Assembly: GCA_028714615.1 (NCBI GenBank)
Contig: JAQTMA010000049.1
Span: 1 to 21,689, forward strand
DNA: 21,689 nucleotides
Direction of reading: 5' to 3'
DNA from: Anaerolineaceae bacterium
GTDB taxonomy: Bacteria > Chloroflexota > Anaerolineae > Anaerolineales > Anaerolineaceae
Shown here: piece by piece, positions 1-9,214 of the stretch
How positions within the stretch are numbered: position 1 is the first letter of the stretch
How the letters are laid out: each line of letters starts with the position of its first letter
Position numbers and translations under genes: made by a program
The notes under the pieces: model-generated
What the model saw: the letters and a program-made list of their open reading frames with translations, nothing else
The model's database searches: none
What the model was told of the DNA's origin: nothing

Positions 1-52
1 GGAACCGAACCCCGTGCCCCTACAGAATTTCTACCCAACTCACATTCCTGCT

Positions 53-118
53 CTTGACCTTTTCTTGACCCATTTCGATATCACCTTGACGCCCCCTTGA
101 CCTTGAAAAGGATATAAG
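53..118 (+). promoter_or_regulatory. kdp operon promoter with four phased CTTGAC half-sites (probable KdpE operator)
   Basis: CTTGACC lies at 53-59 and 64-70, CTTGACG at 85-91 and CTTGACC at 96-102. Start-to-start spacings are 11, 21 and 11 bases, so all four lie on one helix face. Each pair has the 7-N4-7 form known for PhoB-class winged-helix regulators. Ten bases after the last half-site comes TATAAG (113-118), five of six matches to a -10 box, and no separate -35 is needed if the pair replaces it as in pho promoters. The predicted transcript start (about 124) sits on the AGGAGGGG ribosome site (124-131), giving a leader of about 13 bases. Assignment to KdpE is inferred from position and family; the repeats are seen directly. 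Confidence 0.72.
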
Positions 119-136
119 TAACCAGGAGGGGTAAAC

Positions 137-235
137 ATGCTAGATATCCTACTTTTGATCGGTTTTATTTTCCTTTCCGGCCTGACCTATCTGTTGGTGC
201 TGGGCTGCGAGAGCCTGATGGAGAAGCGCAAATGA
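137..235 (+). CDS. Small single-pass membrane protein at the head of the kdp operon
   Basis: This 32-residue frame starts at ATG 137, five bases after a strong AGGAGGGG ribosome site (124-131), and its stop overlaps the kdpF start (ATGA at 232-235). Residues 2-23 are one hydrophobic helix, followed by a cytoplasmic-looking tail with Cys-Glu-Ser-Leu and a basic end (MEKRK). It is not KdpF, which follows separately with its own typical ending. I recall short unnamed peptides of this kind, with a hydrophobic helix and a CE.L tail, ahead of kdpF in other phyla. Position and coupling suggest a small subunit or assembly factor of the Kdp complex, but no function is established. The ribosome site and overlap make translation very likely. 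Confidence 0.72.
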   Translation: MLDILLLIGFIFLSGLTYLLVLGCESLMEKRK

Positions 236-324
236 ACGCCTGGTATATCATCTCAGGGTTGGTAGCTCTGGCTTTGCTCATTTATTTGTTTATCGCGCTG
301 CTGCGACCGGAGAAATTTGGATGA
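232..324 (+). CDS. kdpF: KdpF, small stabilising subunit of the Kdp potassium pump
   Basis: The 30-residue protein has one membrane helix (about residues 4-24) and ends in LLRPEKFG, the typical KdpF ending. In E. coli KdpF packs against KdpA and stabilises the KdpFABC complex in the inner membrane. Its start overlaps the stop of the preceding small gene by four bases, and its own stop overlaps the kdpA start by four bases (ATGA at 321-324). The three first genes of the operon are therefore translationally coupled. The length matches the family (about 29-30 residues), and the RPEKF ending leaves little doubt about identity. Confidence 0.93.
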   Translation: MNAWYIISGLVALALLIYLFIALLRPEKFG

Positions 325-2126
325 CAATCAACGGTTGGTCTCAAATCGTTCTTTACTTAATTGTCCTCCTGCTCCTGGTTAAACCCCTGGGCAGTCACAT
401 GGCTAAGGTATTTCAGGGCGAGCGTACTATCCTGGATCCAGCTCTCGGCCCAATCGAACGTCTCATTTACCGGTTGGGTGGTGTGGACCGGACTATGGAG
501 ATGAACTGGAAGATGTATGCCCTGACCATGCTGTTGATCAACGGCATCGGTATTGTTTTCCTGTACATTCTACAGCGCATCCAGGGCAGCCTGCCCCTCA
601 ACCCGCAGGGCTTCAGTTCGGTCAGCCCCGCGCTAGCCTTCAACACTGCGGTTAGTTTCGTGACCAACACCAACTGGCAGAATTATGCCGGTGAGACGAC
701 CATGAGCTACCTGACCCAGATGCTGGGGTTGACCGTGCAGAACTTCCTTTCCGCCGCAACCGGATTGGCAATCCTGGCCGCCTTCATCCGCGGTTTTGTC
801 CGCCATTCTGCCCAGACCATCGGCAACTTCTGGGTGGATCTGACCCGTTCAACCCTCTACATCCTGCTCCCGATTTCGGTGCTCGTGGCCTTCTTCCTCG
901 TCTGGCAGGGAGACCCGCAAACCTTTTCACCCTACCATACGGCCAACCTGCTCCAGCCTACCAGTTTCCAACAGCCCAAGATGGATGCCAACGGTAACGC
1001 CGTCAAGGATCCCGCCGGCAATCCGGTTATGGAAAGCGTGCCCCTCACCCAACAGACGATCGCCATCGGGCCGACTGCTTCGCAGATCGCCATCAAACAC
1101 CTGGGTACCAATGGCGGCGGCTTCTACAACGCAAATGCCGCCCATCCTTACGAGAGCCCGTCTCCGCTGACCGATTTCGTGCTGATCTTATCGGAAACGG
1201 CGCTGGCAGCCGCCGCAACCTATACCTTCGGCAAAATGGTCGGGGATACTCGCCAGGGTTGGGCTATTTTGACTGCAATGATGATCATTTTTGTCGCGCT
1301 GATCGGCATCACCTATTATTCAGAAACCCGCGCCAATCCCTTGCTCACAGCTATCGGGGTAGATCAGGCGCCCAGTGCACTGCAGGGCGGCGGCAACATG
1401 GAAGGTAAGGAGGTGCGTTTCGGCATAGCCCGTAGTGCCTTGTTTGCCACCGGAACAACCGTGACCTCCACCGGCGCTATCGATGCCCAGCACGACTCTT
1501 TTATGCCGCTGGGGGGCATGATTCCGCTGGTCGATATGATGTTGGGCGAGAACGTTTTGGGCGGGGTCGGCTCCGGGTTGTACGGAATGCTGATCTTCGT
1601 CATCGTGGCCGTTTTTGTCGCCGGGCTGATGGTGGGGCGCACACCGGAATACCTGGGCAAGAAGATCGAGATATATGAGATGAAGATGGCCTCCTTGCTC
1701 ATCCTGATCATGCCGATCATCGTCCTGGGGTTTACCGCTCTGGGGGTAGTGACCAGCGGCGGTCAAGCCGGGCCATTGAATCCCGGCCCACATGGTTTCA
1801 GCGAGATCCTGTACGCCTTTGCCTCGCAGGGGAACAATAACGGCAGCGCCTTCGCCGGACTGAACGGCAACACGCTCTTCTACAACCTGACCGGTGCGGT
1901 GGATATGTTCATCTCCCGTTTCTGGCTGGCCGTGCCCACGCTGGCGCTGGCAGGCTCGCTGGCTCGCAAGAAACGTGTCCCGTCTGGGTCCGGCACGCTG
2001 CCAACCCACACCCCCTTGTTTATCTTCTGGCTTATGGGCGTCCTGCTCCTGGTTGGAGCGCTCAACTTCGTTCCCGCCCTGGCTTTAGGGCCGGTAGCCG
2101 AGCATCTCATTTTATTCACTCATTGA
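321..2126 (+). CDS. kdpA: KdpA, potassium-translocating channel-like subunit
   Basis: This 601-residue polytopic membrane protein is the K+-binding and conducting subunit of the KdpFABC ATPase, a relative of the Trk/Ktr/HKT transporters with four repeated membrane-pore-membrane units. The four pore loops with selectivity-filter sequences are visible: TNTNWQ (115-120), GTNGGG (262-267), TSTG (382-385) and QGNNNG (503-508). The usual AHPYESPSPLTDF and GGMIPLVDMMLGEN segments are also present. It is somewhat longer than the E. coli protein (557), largely through the external segment around residues 200-255. The start is the ATG overlapping the kdpF stop. The next gene, kdpB, begins 24 bases downstream. 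All four filters look intact, so it should be functional. Confidence 0.97.
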   Translation: MTINGWSQIVLYLIVLLLLVKPLGSHMAKVFQGERTILDPALGPIERLIYRLGGVDRTMEMNWKMYALTMLLINGIGIVFLYILQRIQGSLPLNPQGFSSVSPALAFNTAVSFVTNTNWQNYAGETTMSYLTQMLGLTVQNFLSAATGLAILAAFIRGFVRHSAQTIGNFWVDLTRSTLYILLPISVLVAFFLVWQGDPQTFSPYHTANLLQPTSFQQPKMDANGNAVKDPAGNPVMESVPLTQQTIAIGPTASQIAIKHLGTNGGGFYNANAAHPYESPSPLTDFVLILSETALAAAATYTFGKMVGDTRQGWAILTAMMIIFVALIGITYYSETRANPLLTAIGVDQAPSALQGGGNMEGKEVRFGIARSALFATGTTVTSTGAIDAQHDSFMPLGGMIPLVDMMLGENVLGGVGSGLYGMLIFVIVAVFVAGLMVGRTPEYLGKKIEIYEMKMASLLILIMPIIVLGFTALGVVTSGGQAGPLNPGPHGFSEILYAFASQGNNNGSAFAGLNGNTLFYNLTGAVDMFISRFWLAVPTLALAGSLARKKRVPSGSGTLPTHTPLFIFWLMGVLLLVGALNFVPALALGPVAEHLILFTH

Positions 2127-2150
2127 TCCAAGATCGGTTGGAATTCTGGT

Positions 2151-4238
2151 ATGGTAGAGCAAAATCGTAAACCGAAATCTCAATATTCCGCATTGTACCG
2201 CCGGGCTATTTTCGACTCGTTCATCAAGCTGGACCCGCGCTCGATGGTGCGCAACCCGGTCATGTTTGTGGTTGAAGTGGGGAGCGTACTCACTACAGCG
2301 CTCTGGATGCAAGCCCTATTTGGAAAAGGCGAAGCGCCGGCGCCTTTCATCGCTGCGGTTGCCCTCTGGCTGTGGTTCACCGTTCTGTTTGCCAACTTCT
2401 CCGAGGCGATGGCCGAAGGGCGCGGCAAAGCCCAGGCCGACGCCCTGCGCCACACCCGCCAGGAAACCCAGGCAAAGAAGCTGCGGCAACCGAAACGGGA
2501 TGCCGCCTACACCCTGGTGCCTTCACCCGATCTCAAGAAGGGAGATGTCTTCCTGGTGGAAACCGGGGACATCATCCCTACCGACGGTGAGGTGGTGGAA
2601 GGCATCGCTTCGGTAGATGAAAGCGCCGTAACCGGGGAGAGCGCCCCGGTCATCCGCGAGTCCGGCGGGGACCGCAGCGCTGTCACCGGTGGGACGCGTG
2701 TGCTTTCCGATTGGCTGGTCGTACGGGTTTCGGCCAACCCCGGCGAGGGATTCCTGGACCGCATGATCGGGCTGATCGAGGGCGCCAAACGTCAGAAGAC
2801 GCCCAACGAAATTGCCTTGAATATCCTCTTGGCAGCCTTCACCATCATCTTCCTGGGAGTGTGCATCACGCTGCTGCCGTATTCCATCTACAGCGTGCAG
2901 TCCGCCGGTAAAGGCTCGCCGATCACCATTACCGTCCTGATTGCCCTGCTGGTTTGCCTGATCCCCACTACCATCGGCGGGCTGCTCTCGGCCATCGGCA
3001 TCGCTGGCATGGACCGCCTGATCCAGCGCAATGTCATTGCCCTCTCCGGGCGGGCTGTTGAGGCAGCCGGGGATGTGGACGTACTGCTGCTTGATAAGAC
3101 CGGCACCATTACCCTGGGCAATCGACAGGCGGTGGAATTCATCCCGGTGAACGGGGTTTCCGATCGCGATCTGGCCGAAGCCGCACAGCTCTCTTCTCTC
3201 GCCGATGAAACTCCCGAGGGGCGGAGTATTGTCGTGCTGGCCAAGGAAAAATTCGGGTTGCGCGGCCGGACTTTGACGGCTTCCCCGGATGCTCCCGGCG
3301 GCATGCGCTTTATCCCGTTTACCGCCCAAACCCGTATGAGTGGCGTCGATCTGGACCACACCAGCATTCGCAAAGGGGCCACGGATTCCATCTTAACCTA
3401 CGTCCAATCCTGTGGGAAGACCCCCCCACACGATCTGAAACCGGTAGTCGACTCGATCGCTAACCAGGGTGGCACCCCATTGGTAGTGGCTCGCAATGGC
3501 GACGTGCTCGGTGTGATCCATCTCAAGGATATCGTCAAAGGGGGGCTGCGCGAGCGCTTCTCCCAATTACGCAAGATGGGCATCAAAACGGTGATGATCA
3601 CTGGCGATAACCCCCTCACCGCGGCAGCGATCGCGGCTGAAGCCGGGGTGGATGATTTCCTCGCCCAGGCTACTCCGGAAGCCAAGCTCAAGCTCATCCG
3701 GGATTATCAGGCCGGTGGACGCCTGGTGGCAATGACCGGCGATGGAACGAACGATGCTCCAGCCCTTGCCCAGGCCGACGTGGCGGTCGCCATGAACACC
3801 GGCACCCAGCCGGCGCGCGAGGCGGCCAACATGGTGGATTTGGACTCCAACCCCACCAAGCTGATCGAGATCGTAGAGATCGGCAAGCAACTGCTCATGA
3901 CGCGCGGCGCGCTGACCACCTTCTCGATCGCCAACGACGTGTCCAAGTATTTTGCCATCATCCCGGCTGCCTTCGTCTCCACCTACCCGTCGCTGGCTGT
4001 ATTGAACATCATGCAGCTCGCCACCCCGCACAGCGCCATCCTTTCGGCAGTGATCTTCAATGCGTTGATCATCGTGGCCCTCATCCCGCTGGCGCTCAAG
4101 GGGGTGCCTTACCGACCGAAAGGAGCAGCGCGCCTACTGCGAGACAACCTGCTGATCTATGGGGCCGGCGGTCTGATCGCGCCCTTTATCGGCATCAAGC
4201 TGATTGATATCCTTTTGGTTACCTTGCACCTGGTTTAG
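2151..4238 (+). CDS. kdpB: KdpB, P-type ATPase catalytic subunit of the Kdp pump
   Basis: This 695-residue protein hydrolyses ATP to drive K+ uptake through KdpA. Actuator-domain TGES is at 161-164; Ser164 corresponds to the regulatory serine phosphorylated in E. coli KdpB. The phosphorylation motif DKTGT is at 315-319 with Asp315 as acceptor. The nucleotide-binding KGA motif follows, and the hinge motif TGDGTND is at 529-535. Membrane segments lie near residues 35-90, 220-300 and in the last 120 residues, as in class IA P-type ATPases. Length fits the family (about 680-700). The ribosome site before ATG 2151 is weak, so re-initiation after kdpA is likely. No key residue is missing. Confidence 0.97.
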   Translation: MVEQNRKPKSQYSALYRRAIFDSFIKLDPRSMVRNPVMFVVEVGSVLTTALWMQALFGKGEAPAPFIAAVALWLWFTVLFANFSEAMAEGRGKAQADALRHTRQETQAKKLRQPKRDAAYTLVPSPDLKKGDVFLVETGDIIPTDGEVVEGIASVDESAVTGESAPVIRESGGDRSAVTGGTRVLSDWLVVRVSANPGEGFLDRMIGLIEGAKRQKTPNEIALNILLAAFTIIFLGVCITLLPYSIYSVQSAGKGSPITITVLIALLVCLIPTTIGGLLSAIGIAGMDRLIQRNVIALSGRAVEAAGDVDVLLLDKTGTITLGNRQAVEFIPVNGVSDRDLAEAAQLSSLADETPEGRSIVVLAKEKFGLRGRTLTASPDAPGGMRFIPFTAQTRMSGVDLDHTSIRKGATDSILTYVQSCGKTPPHDLKPVVDSIANQGGTPLVVARNGDVLGVIHLKDIVKGGLRERFSQLRKMGIKTVMITGDNPLTAAAIAAEAGVDDFLAQATPEAKLKLIRDYQAGGRLVAMTGDGTNDAPALAQADVAVAMNTGTQPAREAANMVDLDSNPTKLIEIVEIGKQLLMTRGALTTFSIANDVSKYFAIIPAAFVSTYPSLAVLNIMQLATPHSAILSAVIFNALIIVALIPLALKGVPYRPKGAARLLRDNLLIYGAGGLIAPFIGIKLIDILLVTLHLV

Positions 4239-4255
4239 GTCGAGGACAGGTTGAA

Positions 4256-4843
4256 TTGGTAGGTAATAGAATGGTTCATCAATTGAAACCCGCTGTGCTC
4301 CTCTTCGCTTTATTGACCCTGCTCACCGGAGTGATCTATCCCGTGCTGGTGACCGGCGTAGCCCAGGTCGCCTTCCCATTCCAGGCCAATGGCAGCCTTA
4401 TCCAGAAGAATGGCCAGGTCACCGGCTCAACCCTGATCGGTCAACCCTTCGACGATCCAAAGTACTTTTGGGGGCGCCTCTCTGCAACCAGCCCTTATCC
4501 GGATAATGCCTCGGCTTCATCGGGTTCCAACCTCGGGCCAACCAACCCGGCTTTGGTCAGTGAAGTCCAGGCGCGCATCGATGCCCTCCACGCAGCAGAC
4601 CCTGGCAATCCCCAACCGGTCCCCGTCGATCTGGTCACTTCTTCTGGGAGCGGTTTGGATCCCGACATCAGTCCCGCCGCGGCGTACTACCAGGTAGCGC
4701 GCATTGCTCGGGTGCGTGGGTTGGATCAAGGCCGGGTGCGAGCGCTCGTCGATCGATTGATCCAGAATCGCCAATTCGGATTCCTGGGAGAAATGCGGGT
4801 CAACGTTTTATCACTCAATCAAGCCGTAGATGAGCTACAATAA
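4256..4843 (+). CDS. kdpC: KdpC, Kdp pump accessory subunit
   Basis: The protein has one N-terminal membrane helix (about residues 12-34, with the typical [12 protein letters not shown]) and a soluble outer domain, and stabilises the pump and its ATP use. Family signatures are visible: [29 protein letters not shown], the [11 protein letters not shown] block and the C-terminal [12 protein letters not shown]. At 190-195 residues the length is normal. The start is uncertain. TTG 4256 has AGGACAGG (4243-4250) five bases upstream and gives 195 residues. ATG 4271 gives 190 residues and a more usual N-terminus but lacks a clear ribosome site. The gene lies 17 bases after kdpB, and its 3' end overlaps the kdpD start by 14 bases. 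Confidence 0.95.
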   Translation: MVGNRMVHQLKPAVLLFALLTLLTGVIYPVLVTGVAQVAFPFQANGSLIQKNGQVTGSTLIGQPFDDPKYFWGRLSATSPYPDNASASSGSNLGPTNPALVSEVQARIDALHAADPGNPQPVPVDLVTSSGSGLDPDISPAAAYYQVARIARVRGLDQGRVRALVDRLIQNRQFGFLGEMRVNVLSLNQAVDELQ

Positions 4844-7538
4844 TCTCATGCTTGAAGAATTCCACCGCCCTGATCCAGATCGATTGCTCACTCGATTACA
4901 AACCGAGCAGAGCCGCCAGAACCGGGGTCAGTTGAAGATCTTCCTGGGCTACGCGGCGGGGGTAGGGAAGACGTATGCCATGTTGGAAGCAGCCCACCAA
5001 CGCCTGGCGGAGGGGGTGGATGTCGTCATCGGCTACGTGGAAACCCATAGGCGCGCAGAAACCGATGCGCTCGTTCACGGGCTGGAGGTGATCCCCCGCA
5101 AACCGATTGAATACCGGGGAACCCTTCTGGAAGATATGGATGTCGATGCGATCCTTGTTCGCCATCCCGCAGTGGTCTTGATCGACGAACTGGCCCACAC
5201 CAACTCTCCCGGTATGCGTCACCCGAAGCGCTACCTGGACGTAGAAGAAATCCTCACCCAGGGAATATCGGTATACGCCACCCTGAATATCCAGCACATC
5301 GAAAGTCTCAATGATGTGATTCGGCAAATAACGGGGGTCACCGTCCGCGAAACCATCCCCGACCGTATCGTGGATCAAGCGGACGAGATCGAGTTGATCG
5401 ACCTCGCGCCGGATGAACTCCTCAACCGGTTGAAAGAGGGAAAGGTATACATCCCGGATCAGGCTGCCAGAGCCGTTCAGCAGTTTTTCCGCAAAGGGAA
5501 CCTGACTGCCCTGCGGGAGATCAGTTTTCGCCGGGCTGCCGACCGGGTGGACGAGCAAATGTTGGATTACATGGAGGCCAAAGCCATCCCGGGCCCGTGG
5601 GCGGCCAAAGAGCGCATTCTCGTGGCAGTCAGTTCTCACCCCTTGAGCGAACGGTTGGTGCGCACCGGCCGGCGGCTGGCAGACAACCTCAATGCCGAAT
5701 GGTTCGCGGTGTACATCGAAACCCCAGACCGGATGCACTACTCCGCCAGCCATTCTGAACGAGTACAGCATACCTTGCGCCTGGCGGAAGAATTGGGCGC
5801 AAAGGTGACGACGATCTCTGGGAGAACCGTACCTGATGCAGTGCTCGAGTATGCCCACGCCCACAACATCACCAAAATTATTGTCGGCAAGCCGCTCCGC
5901 CCACGCTGGCTCGAATCACTGCGCGGTTCGATCGTCGACGAGATCATCCGCGATAGCGGCCCCATCGATATCTACGTGATGAGCGATCCCAGTGGCCCGG
6001 TTCCCAAACCGAATGTCGACAGTTCTCGCCCACACCGCCCGTTCCGCCGGTACTTCTTTAGCGCCTTATTGGTGGGCGCAGCCACCTTGATCAGTGTTCC
6101 TCTCCAGGCATTGATCCATCCTACCAACCTGGTGATGATCTACCTGGCTGCCGTGGTCGTAGCAGCTCTCTACCTGGGCCGAGGTCCGGCCATGATGGCC
6201 TCCTTGATGGGTGTGTTGGCGTTCGATTTCTTCTTTATTGCTCCCCGGTTGACCTTCTCGGTCTACGATACCCAGTTTTTCCTGACCTTTATCGGACTGC
6301 TCATCGTCGGGCTGATCATCAGTAGCCTGACCTCTCAGGTGCGCGACCAGGTCGAAGTCCTGCGCCAACGCGAAGCGCGCACCTCGACCCTGTACTCCCT
6401 TAGCCGTGACCTGACGACCGCGCTCGGGCTGGAAGCGGTCTTACAGACCATCGTCGGGCATATTGCCACAACGATCAGCCGGGATACGGTCATCTTGTTA
6501 CCAAACGGGGAAACGCTCGAAGTGTGTATGGCAAGTCCTGGTTTCACCGTCGGGGAAGACGAATTGGCGGTTGCCCGTTGGGCATACCAACACGGCCAAT
6601 CAGCCGGCCACGGAACCTCGACTCTCCCCGCGGCAGCGGTGCGCTACCTGCCATTAAAAACTACCCATGGCGTCGTGGGCATCCTGGGCGCCCGGCCTGG
6701 ACCATCTGGCGATCTGCTGAACCCAGAGCAGCGCGAATTCCTGGATGCGTATGCCAACCTGGCCGCCTTGGCAATCGAACGCGCCCAACTCGACGATCAA
6801 GCCAGCCAGGCGCACGTGCTGCGTGAGACAGAAAAACTGCAGACCGCTCTGCTGAATTCCATTTCACACGATCTGCGCACTCCTCTGGCTTCTGTCACCG
6901 GCGCGTTGGACAACCTCTTGGAGGCAGAGGGCGGCAACTGGGATCACATCCGGCTGGATCACAATGCTCGCCTGGATCTGCTGGAGAACGCCAAAGAGCA
7001 GGCTGACCGGCTGAACCGCCTGGTGGGAAATCTGCTGGAGATGACCCGCCTGGAGGCTGGCGCCCTGAAGATGAACCGCATCGATACCGATCTGCACGAT
7101 CTCATCGGTGCCGCAATTGCTTCGGTGAAAGACCGCACCGGCGAGCGTTCATTTTGCGTCGAGGCGCCAGAAGACCTTCCACCGATCCAGTTGGACTTCG
7201 TTTTGATCGAGCAGGTCTTTGTCAACTTGCTGGATAATGCGGCCAAATATTCAGAGCCACCCGCCGCCATCGACATCCTGGCCCGAATAGCAGGTGATGA
7301 GGTCGAAGTCACCATCCGGGATCGGGGCATCGGAATCCCGGAGGATGACCTCGAAAAAGTATTCAATAAGTTTTACCGGGTGCAACGCCCGGACGCCACC
7401 ACAGGGACCGGGCTGGGCTTATCTATCTGCAAGGGAATCATCGAAGCGCACGGCGGGCGCATTTGGGCCAGTAACCACCCGGATGGCGGTGCGCAAATAA
7501 CCTTCTCTTTACCCATTGGGAAGGCCGATTGGGGTTGA
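4830..7538 (+). CDS. kdpD: KdpD, potassium-responsive sensor histidine kinase
   Basis: The 902-residue membrane kinase matches E. coli KdpD (894) in length and order. The cytoplasmic KdpD domain has Walker [10 protein letters not shown] (40-48) and Walker-B-like [11 protein letters not shown] (115-125). A universal-stress-protein-like domain follows (about 258-390), then a four-helix membrane block (about 408-500), a GAF-like region (about 515-655), the HisKA box SHDLRTP with His680, and the ATPase with N box NLLDN (799-803), G1 DRGIGIP (831-837) and G2 TGTGLGL (858-864). It should phosphorylate KdpE when K+ is limiting. ATG 4830 overlaps kdpC by 14 bases; ATG 4848, just after the kdpC stop, is an alternative start. 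All kinase motifs are intact. Confidence 0.96.
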   Translation: MSYNNLMLEEFHRPDPDRLLTRLQTEQSRQNRGQLKIFLGYAAGVGKTYAMLEAAHQRLAEGVDVVIGYVETHRRAETDALVHGLEVIPRKPIEYRGTLLEDMDVDAILVRHPAVVLIDELAHTNSPGMRHPKRYLDVEEILTQGISVYATLNIQHIESLNDVIRQITGVTVRETIPDRIVDQADEIELIDLAPDELLNRLKEGKVYIPDQAARAVQQFFRKGNLTALREISFRRAADRVDEQMLDYMEAKAIPGPWAAKERILVAVSSHPLSERLVRTGRRLADNLNAEWFAVYIETPDRMHYSASHSERVQHTLRLAEELGAKVTTISGRTVPDAVLEYAHAHNITKIIVGKPLRPRWLESLRGSIVDEIIRDSGPIDIYVMSDPSGPVPKPNVDSSRPHRPFRRYFFSALLVGAATLISVPLQALIHPTNLVMIYLAAVVVAALYLGRGPAMMASLMGVLAFDFFFIAPRLTFSVYDTQFFLTFIGLLIVGLIISSLTSQVRDQVEVLRQREARTSTLYSLSRDLTTALGLEAVLQTIVGHIATTISRDTVILLPNGETLEVCMASPGFTVGEDELAVARWAYQHGQSAGHGTSTLPAAAVRYLPLKTTHGVVGILGARPGPSGDLLNPEQREFLDAYANLAALAIERAQLDDQASQAHVLRETEKLQTALLNSISHDLRTPLASVTGALDNLLEAEGGNWDHIRLDHNARLDLLENAKEQADRLNRLVGNLLEMTRLEAGALKMNRIDTDLHDLIGAAIASVKDRTGERSFCVEAPEDLPPIQLDFVLIEQVFVNLLDNAAKYSEPPAAIDILARIAGDEVEVTIRDRGIGIPEDDLEKVFNKFYRVQRPDATTGTGLGLSICKGIIEAHGGRIWASNHPDGGAQITFSLPIGKADWG

Positions 7539-7554
7539 TTAAAGGGGGCTGAAT

Positions 7555-8256
7555 ATGACCATTGAGCCATTAAGAATTCTGGTGGTCGACGATGAGCGCT
7601 CGATCCGGCGCCTGCTCACGACTTCGCTAAGCGCACACGGGTTCACCGTCCTCGAAGCAGCCAATGGAACCGAGGCGCTTCTGGCTGTGACTGAGCACCG
7701 CCCTGACGTGATCTTGCTGGACCTGGGGTTGCCCGATATCGATGGGGTGGAAGTCACCCGCCGGCTGCGCGAGTGGACCAGTACACCGATTATCATTCTT
7801 TCCGTGCGCGAGCAAGAAACGGATAAGGTCGCTGCGCTGGATGCCGGTGCAGATGACTATATGTCCAAGCCGTTCGGGATTGGGGAATTATTGGCTCGTA
7901 TCCGCGTCTCCATGCGCCATATTCAAACCGATGAACGCGAGCCGGTCTTTCAACTGGGCGATCTGACCCTGGATTTTACCCTGCGGAAAGTGCGCAGCGG
8001 CGAGCAGGAGATCCAACTGACCCCCACCGAATACGAACTACTCCGAGTTTTGGTCCAAAGTGCGGGGAAAGTGATGACCCACCGCCAACTGCTCCATAAA
8101 GTATGGGGAAGCGGTTATGAGGCGGAGAATCACCTGCTGCGCGTCAACATCAGCAACCTGCGCCGGAAGATCGAAACCGATCCAACCCAACCCCGTTATC
8201 TCCTGACCGAAGCCGGGGTAGGGTACCGTATTAATTCCCAATTGTTGCGTTCGTAA
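7555..8256 (+). CDS. kdpE: KdpE, OmpR-family response regulator of the kdp operon
   Basis: This 233-residue two-domain regulator has a receiver domain (1-120) with acidic pair Asp12-Asp13, phospho-acceptor Asp56 in LLDLGLPD and the conserved Lys in SKPF. The typical KdpE segment EQETDKVAALDAGADDY is present. The C-terminal winged-helix domain (about 133-230) has LTPTEYELL and the final GVGYRI. ATG 7555 is preceded by an AAAGGGGG ribosome site (7541-7548). It lies 16 bases after kdpD and so is co-transcribed with it. Phosphorylated OmpR/PhoB proteins bind paired direct repeats about 11 bases apart, which is what lies ahead of this operon and ahead of the gene at 8266-8994. Its stop is only 9 bases from the convergent gene. 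Confidence 0.96.
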   Translation: MTIEPLRILVVDDERSIRRLLTTSLSAHGFTVLEAANGTEALLAVTEHRPDVILLDLGLPDIDGVEVTRRLREWTSTPIIILSVREQETDKVAALDAGADDYMSKPFGIGELLARIRVSMRHIQTDEREPVFQLGDLTLDFTLRKVRSGEQEIQLTPTEYELLRVLVQSAGKVMTHRQLLHKVWGSGYEAENHLLRVNISNLRRKIETDPTQPRYLLTEAGVGYRINSQLLRS

Positions 8257-8265
8257 ACGGCCTGT

Positions 8266-8994
8266 CTAGCCCACCCACGTATTCCAGACCCAGATCGTCC
8301 CGATCTCTATTGCGAGCAGAAAGAAAAGCAAGACTTGCTGCCAGGGTCCGGAGATCTCTTCAACCACCCGGGTATCCAAACCGATAAAACCAGCCAGGAC
8401 CAGGGGAAGAACGATCCAGGCGAGCACTTGCCTGAACGGTTTGGAAATCAGGGGGGGTTTTTGGGTGTAGTAACCAGAAACCACGTAGACCGGCAACCGG
8501 AGGGAGCGGGAGAGCACCTCGCATAAAGGCTGGACCTGGAACAAGCTCTTACCCACCTCCTGCTCAGCATTGCACAAGATGACATCCCCGGGTTGTATGA
8601 CCGCCTGCAGGGCTTTCACCCAACTAGAGGAGTGCATGATGCGGGTTTCTACTTTGACGAAGCGATCCCGGGTGAAAGCCGCCAGTTCAGCCTGGCGCCG
8701 CAATAGGGCTGTCTCCGTCTCGTAATCCCTGGCAATCCCAAGCATCAGGATCGGTAGACTATGGGGGGAGGCCAGCCGCCAGATTTGTTGCACCAAAAGC
8801 GTTTCCTGGATTTCGCCAGCCGGGATCAGCACTACCAACCGTCTACATTCAGGCAGCTCATCACCGGGAACCAACGGGTGAGCCCGAGTGAGGTTGGCAA
8901 TCGGTTCCCTTACGCCAACCAGCCGGTCCTGATGATTTGAGGCTGGATTCGCCCCGGTAGAATACTTTGGGAATTGAAGTAGATTGCCTGCCAT
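8266..8994 (-). CDS. Unnamed protein: alpha/beta (stress-protein-like) domain plus two C-terminal membrane helices
   Basis: I do not recognise this 242-residue protein as a named family. Residues about 52-175 alternate hydrophobic strands (RRLVVLIPAG, LPILMLGIA, GDVILC, LPVYVVSG) with helices, resembling a Rossmann-like or universal-stress fold such as the one inside KdpD. The usual Gly-rich ATP-binding motif of stress proteins is not evident. Residues about 188-206 and 219-238 are membrane helices joined by a short loop, so the folded domain should face the cytoplasm. ATG 8994 has an AAAGGA site about eight bases upstream. The gene is convergent with kdpE, and its promoter region carries a CTTGACG-N4-CTTGACC pair matching the kdp promoter. 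A role in potassium homeostasis is inferred from that context only. Confidence 0.8.
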   Translation of the reverse strand: MAGNLLQFPKYSTGANPASNHQDRLVGVREPIANLTRAHPLVPGDELPECRRLVVLIPAGEIQETLLVQQIWRLASPHSLPILMLGIARDYETETALLRRQAELAAFTRDRFVKVETRIMHSSSWVKALQAVIQPGDVILCNAEQEVGKSLFQVQPLCEVLSRSLRLPVYVVSGYYTQKPPLISKPFRQVLAWIVLPLVLAGFIGLDTRVVEEISGPWQQVLLFFLLAIEIGTIWVWNTWVG

Positions 8995-9018
8995 CCCGTT
9001 TTTCCTTTCTCAACGTAG

Positions 9019-9084
9019 AGTATACGGGGGCAGAGATCAATTTCGGATTAGGATCCTGGTGAAACAGGTCAAGGATACGTCAAG
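9019..9084 (-). promoter_or_regulatory. Candidate KdpE-controlled promoter of the 8266-8994 gene
   Basis: Read on the minus strand, CTTGACG (9084-9078), four bases, then CTTGACC (9073-9067) repeats exactly the proximal half-site pair of the kdp promoter, in the orientation facing the gene at 8994. A TATACT -10 candidate (9024-9019; five of six matches) would place the transcript start near 9012, just ahead of the ribosome site. It has no good -35, as expected for an activated promoter. The pair lies 42 bases before this -10, farther than in kdp. A poorer -10 (CCTAAT, 9052-9047) is 14 bases away. The operator pair is certain as sequence; which -10 is used is not. Confidence 0.6.
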
Positions 9085-9141
9085 GGGAGTAGCATGGGAA
9101 GTAGAAGATTGCAGGTATGCAATGACCCACCCGGTATACAG

Positions 9142-9213
9142 CAATCCCCTACCGGCGAATTTCCACCAGTAGGGGATTGGGAACTATGGTTCGCGGCTGC
9201 ACAACAGGCAGCC
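9142..9213. other. Two hairpins after dnaK (possible terminator region)
   Basis: Directly after the dnaK stop (TAA, 9217-9215) is an inverted repeat GGCTGC (9195-9200) / GCAGCC (9208-9213) with a 7-base loop. Below it is a perfect 11-base stem CAATCCCCTAC (9142-9152) / GTAGGGGATTG (9169-9179) with a 16-base loop. Neither is followed by a T run on the minus strand, so they are not textbook intrinsic terminators. They separate dnaK from the operator of the gene at 8994 and probably end or trim the dnaK message. Confidence 0.4.
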
Positions 9214-9214
9214 A

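Noticed and set aside
1..136. c-di-AMP (ydaO-type) riboswitch ahead of kdp
   Set aside because: Such riboswitches occur before potassium genes in some bacteria, but the predicted leader here is only about 13 bases and the region is explained by direct repeats and a -10 box. Anything before base 1 is not visible.
4896..5864. 322-codon minus-strand frame inside kdpD
   Set aside because: It is fully antisense to the conserved KdpD domains and shows no motifs of its own.
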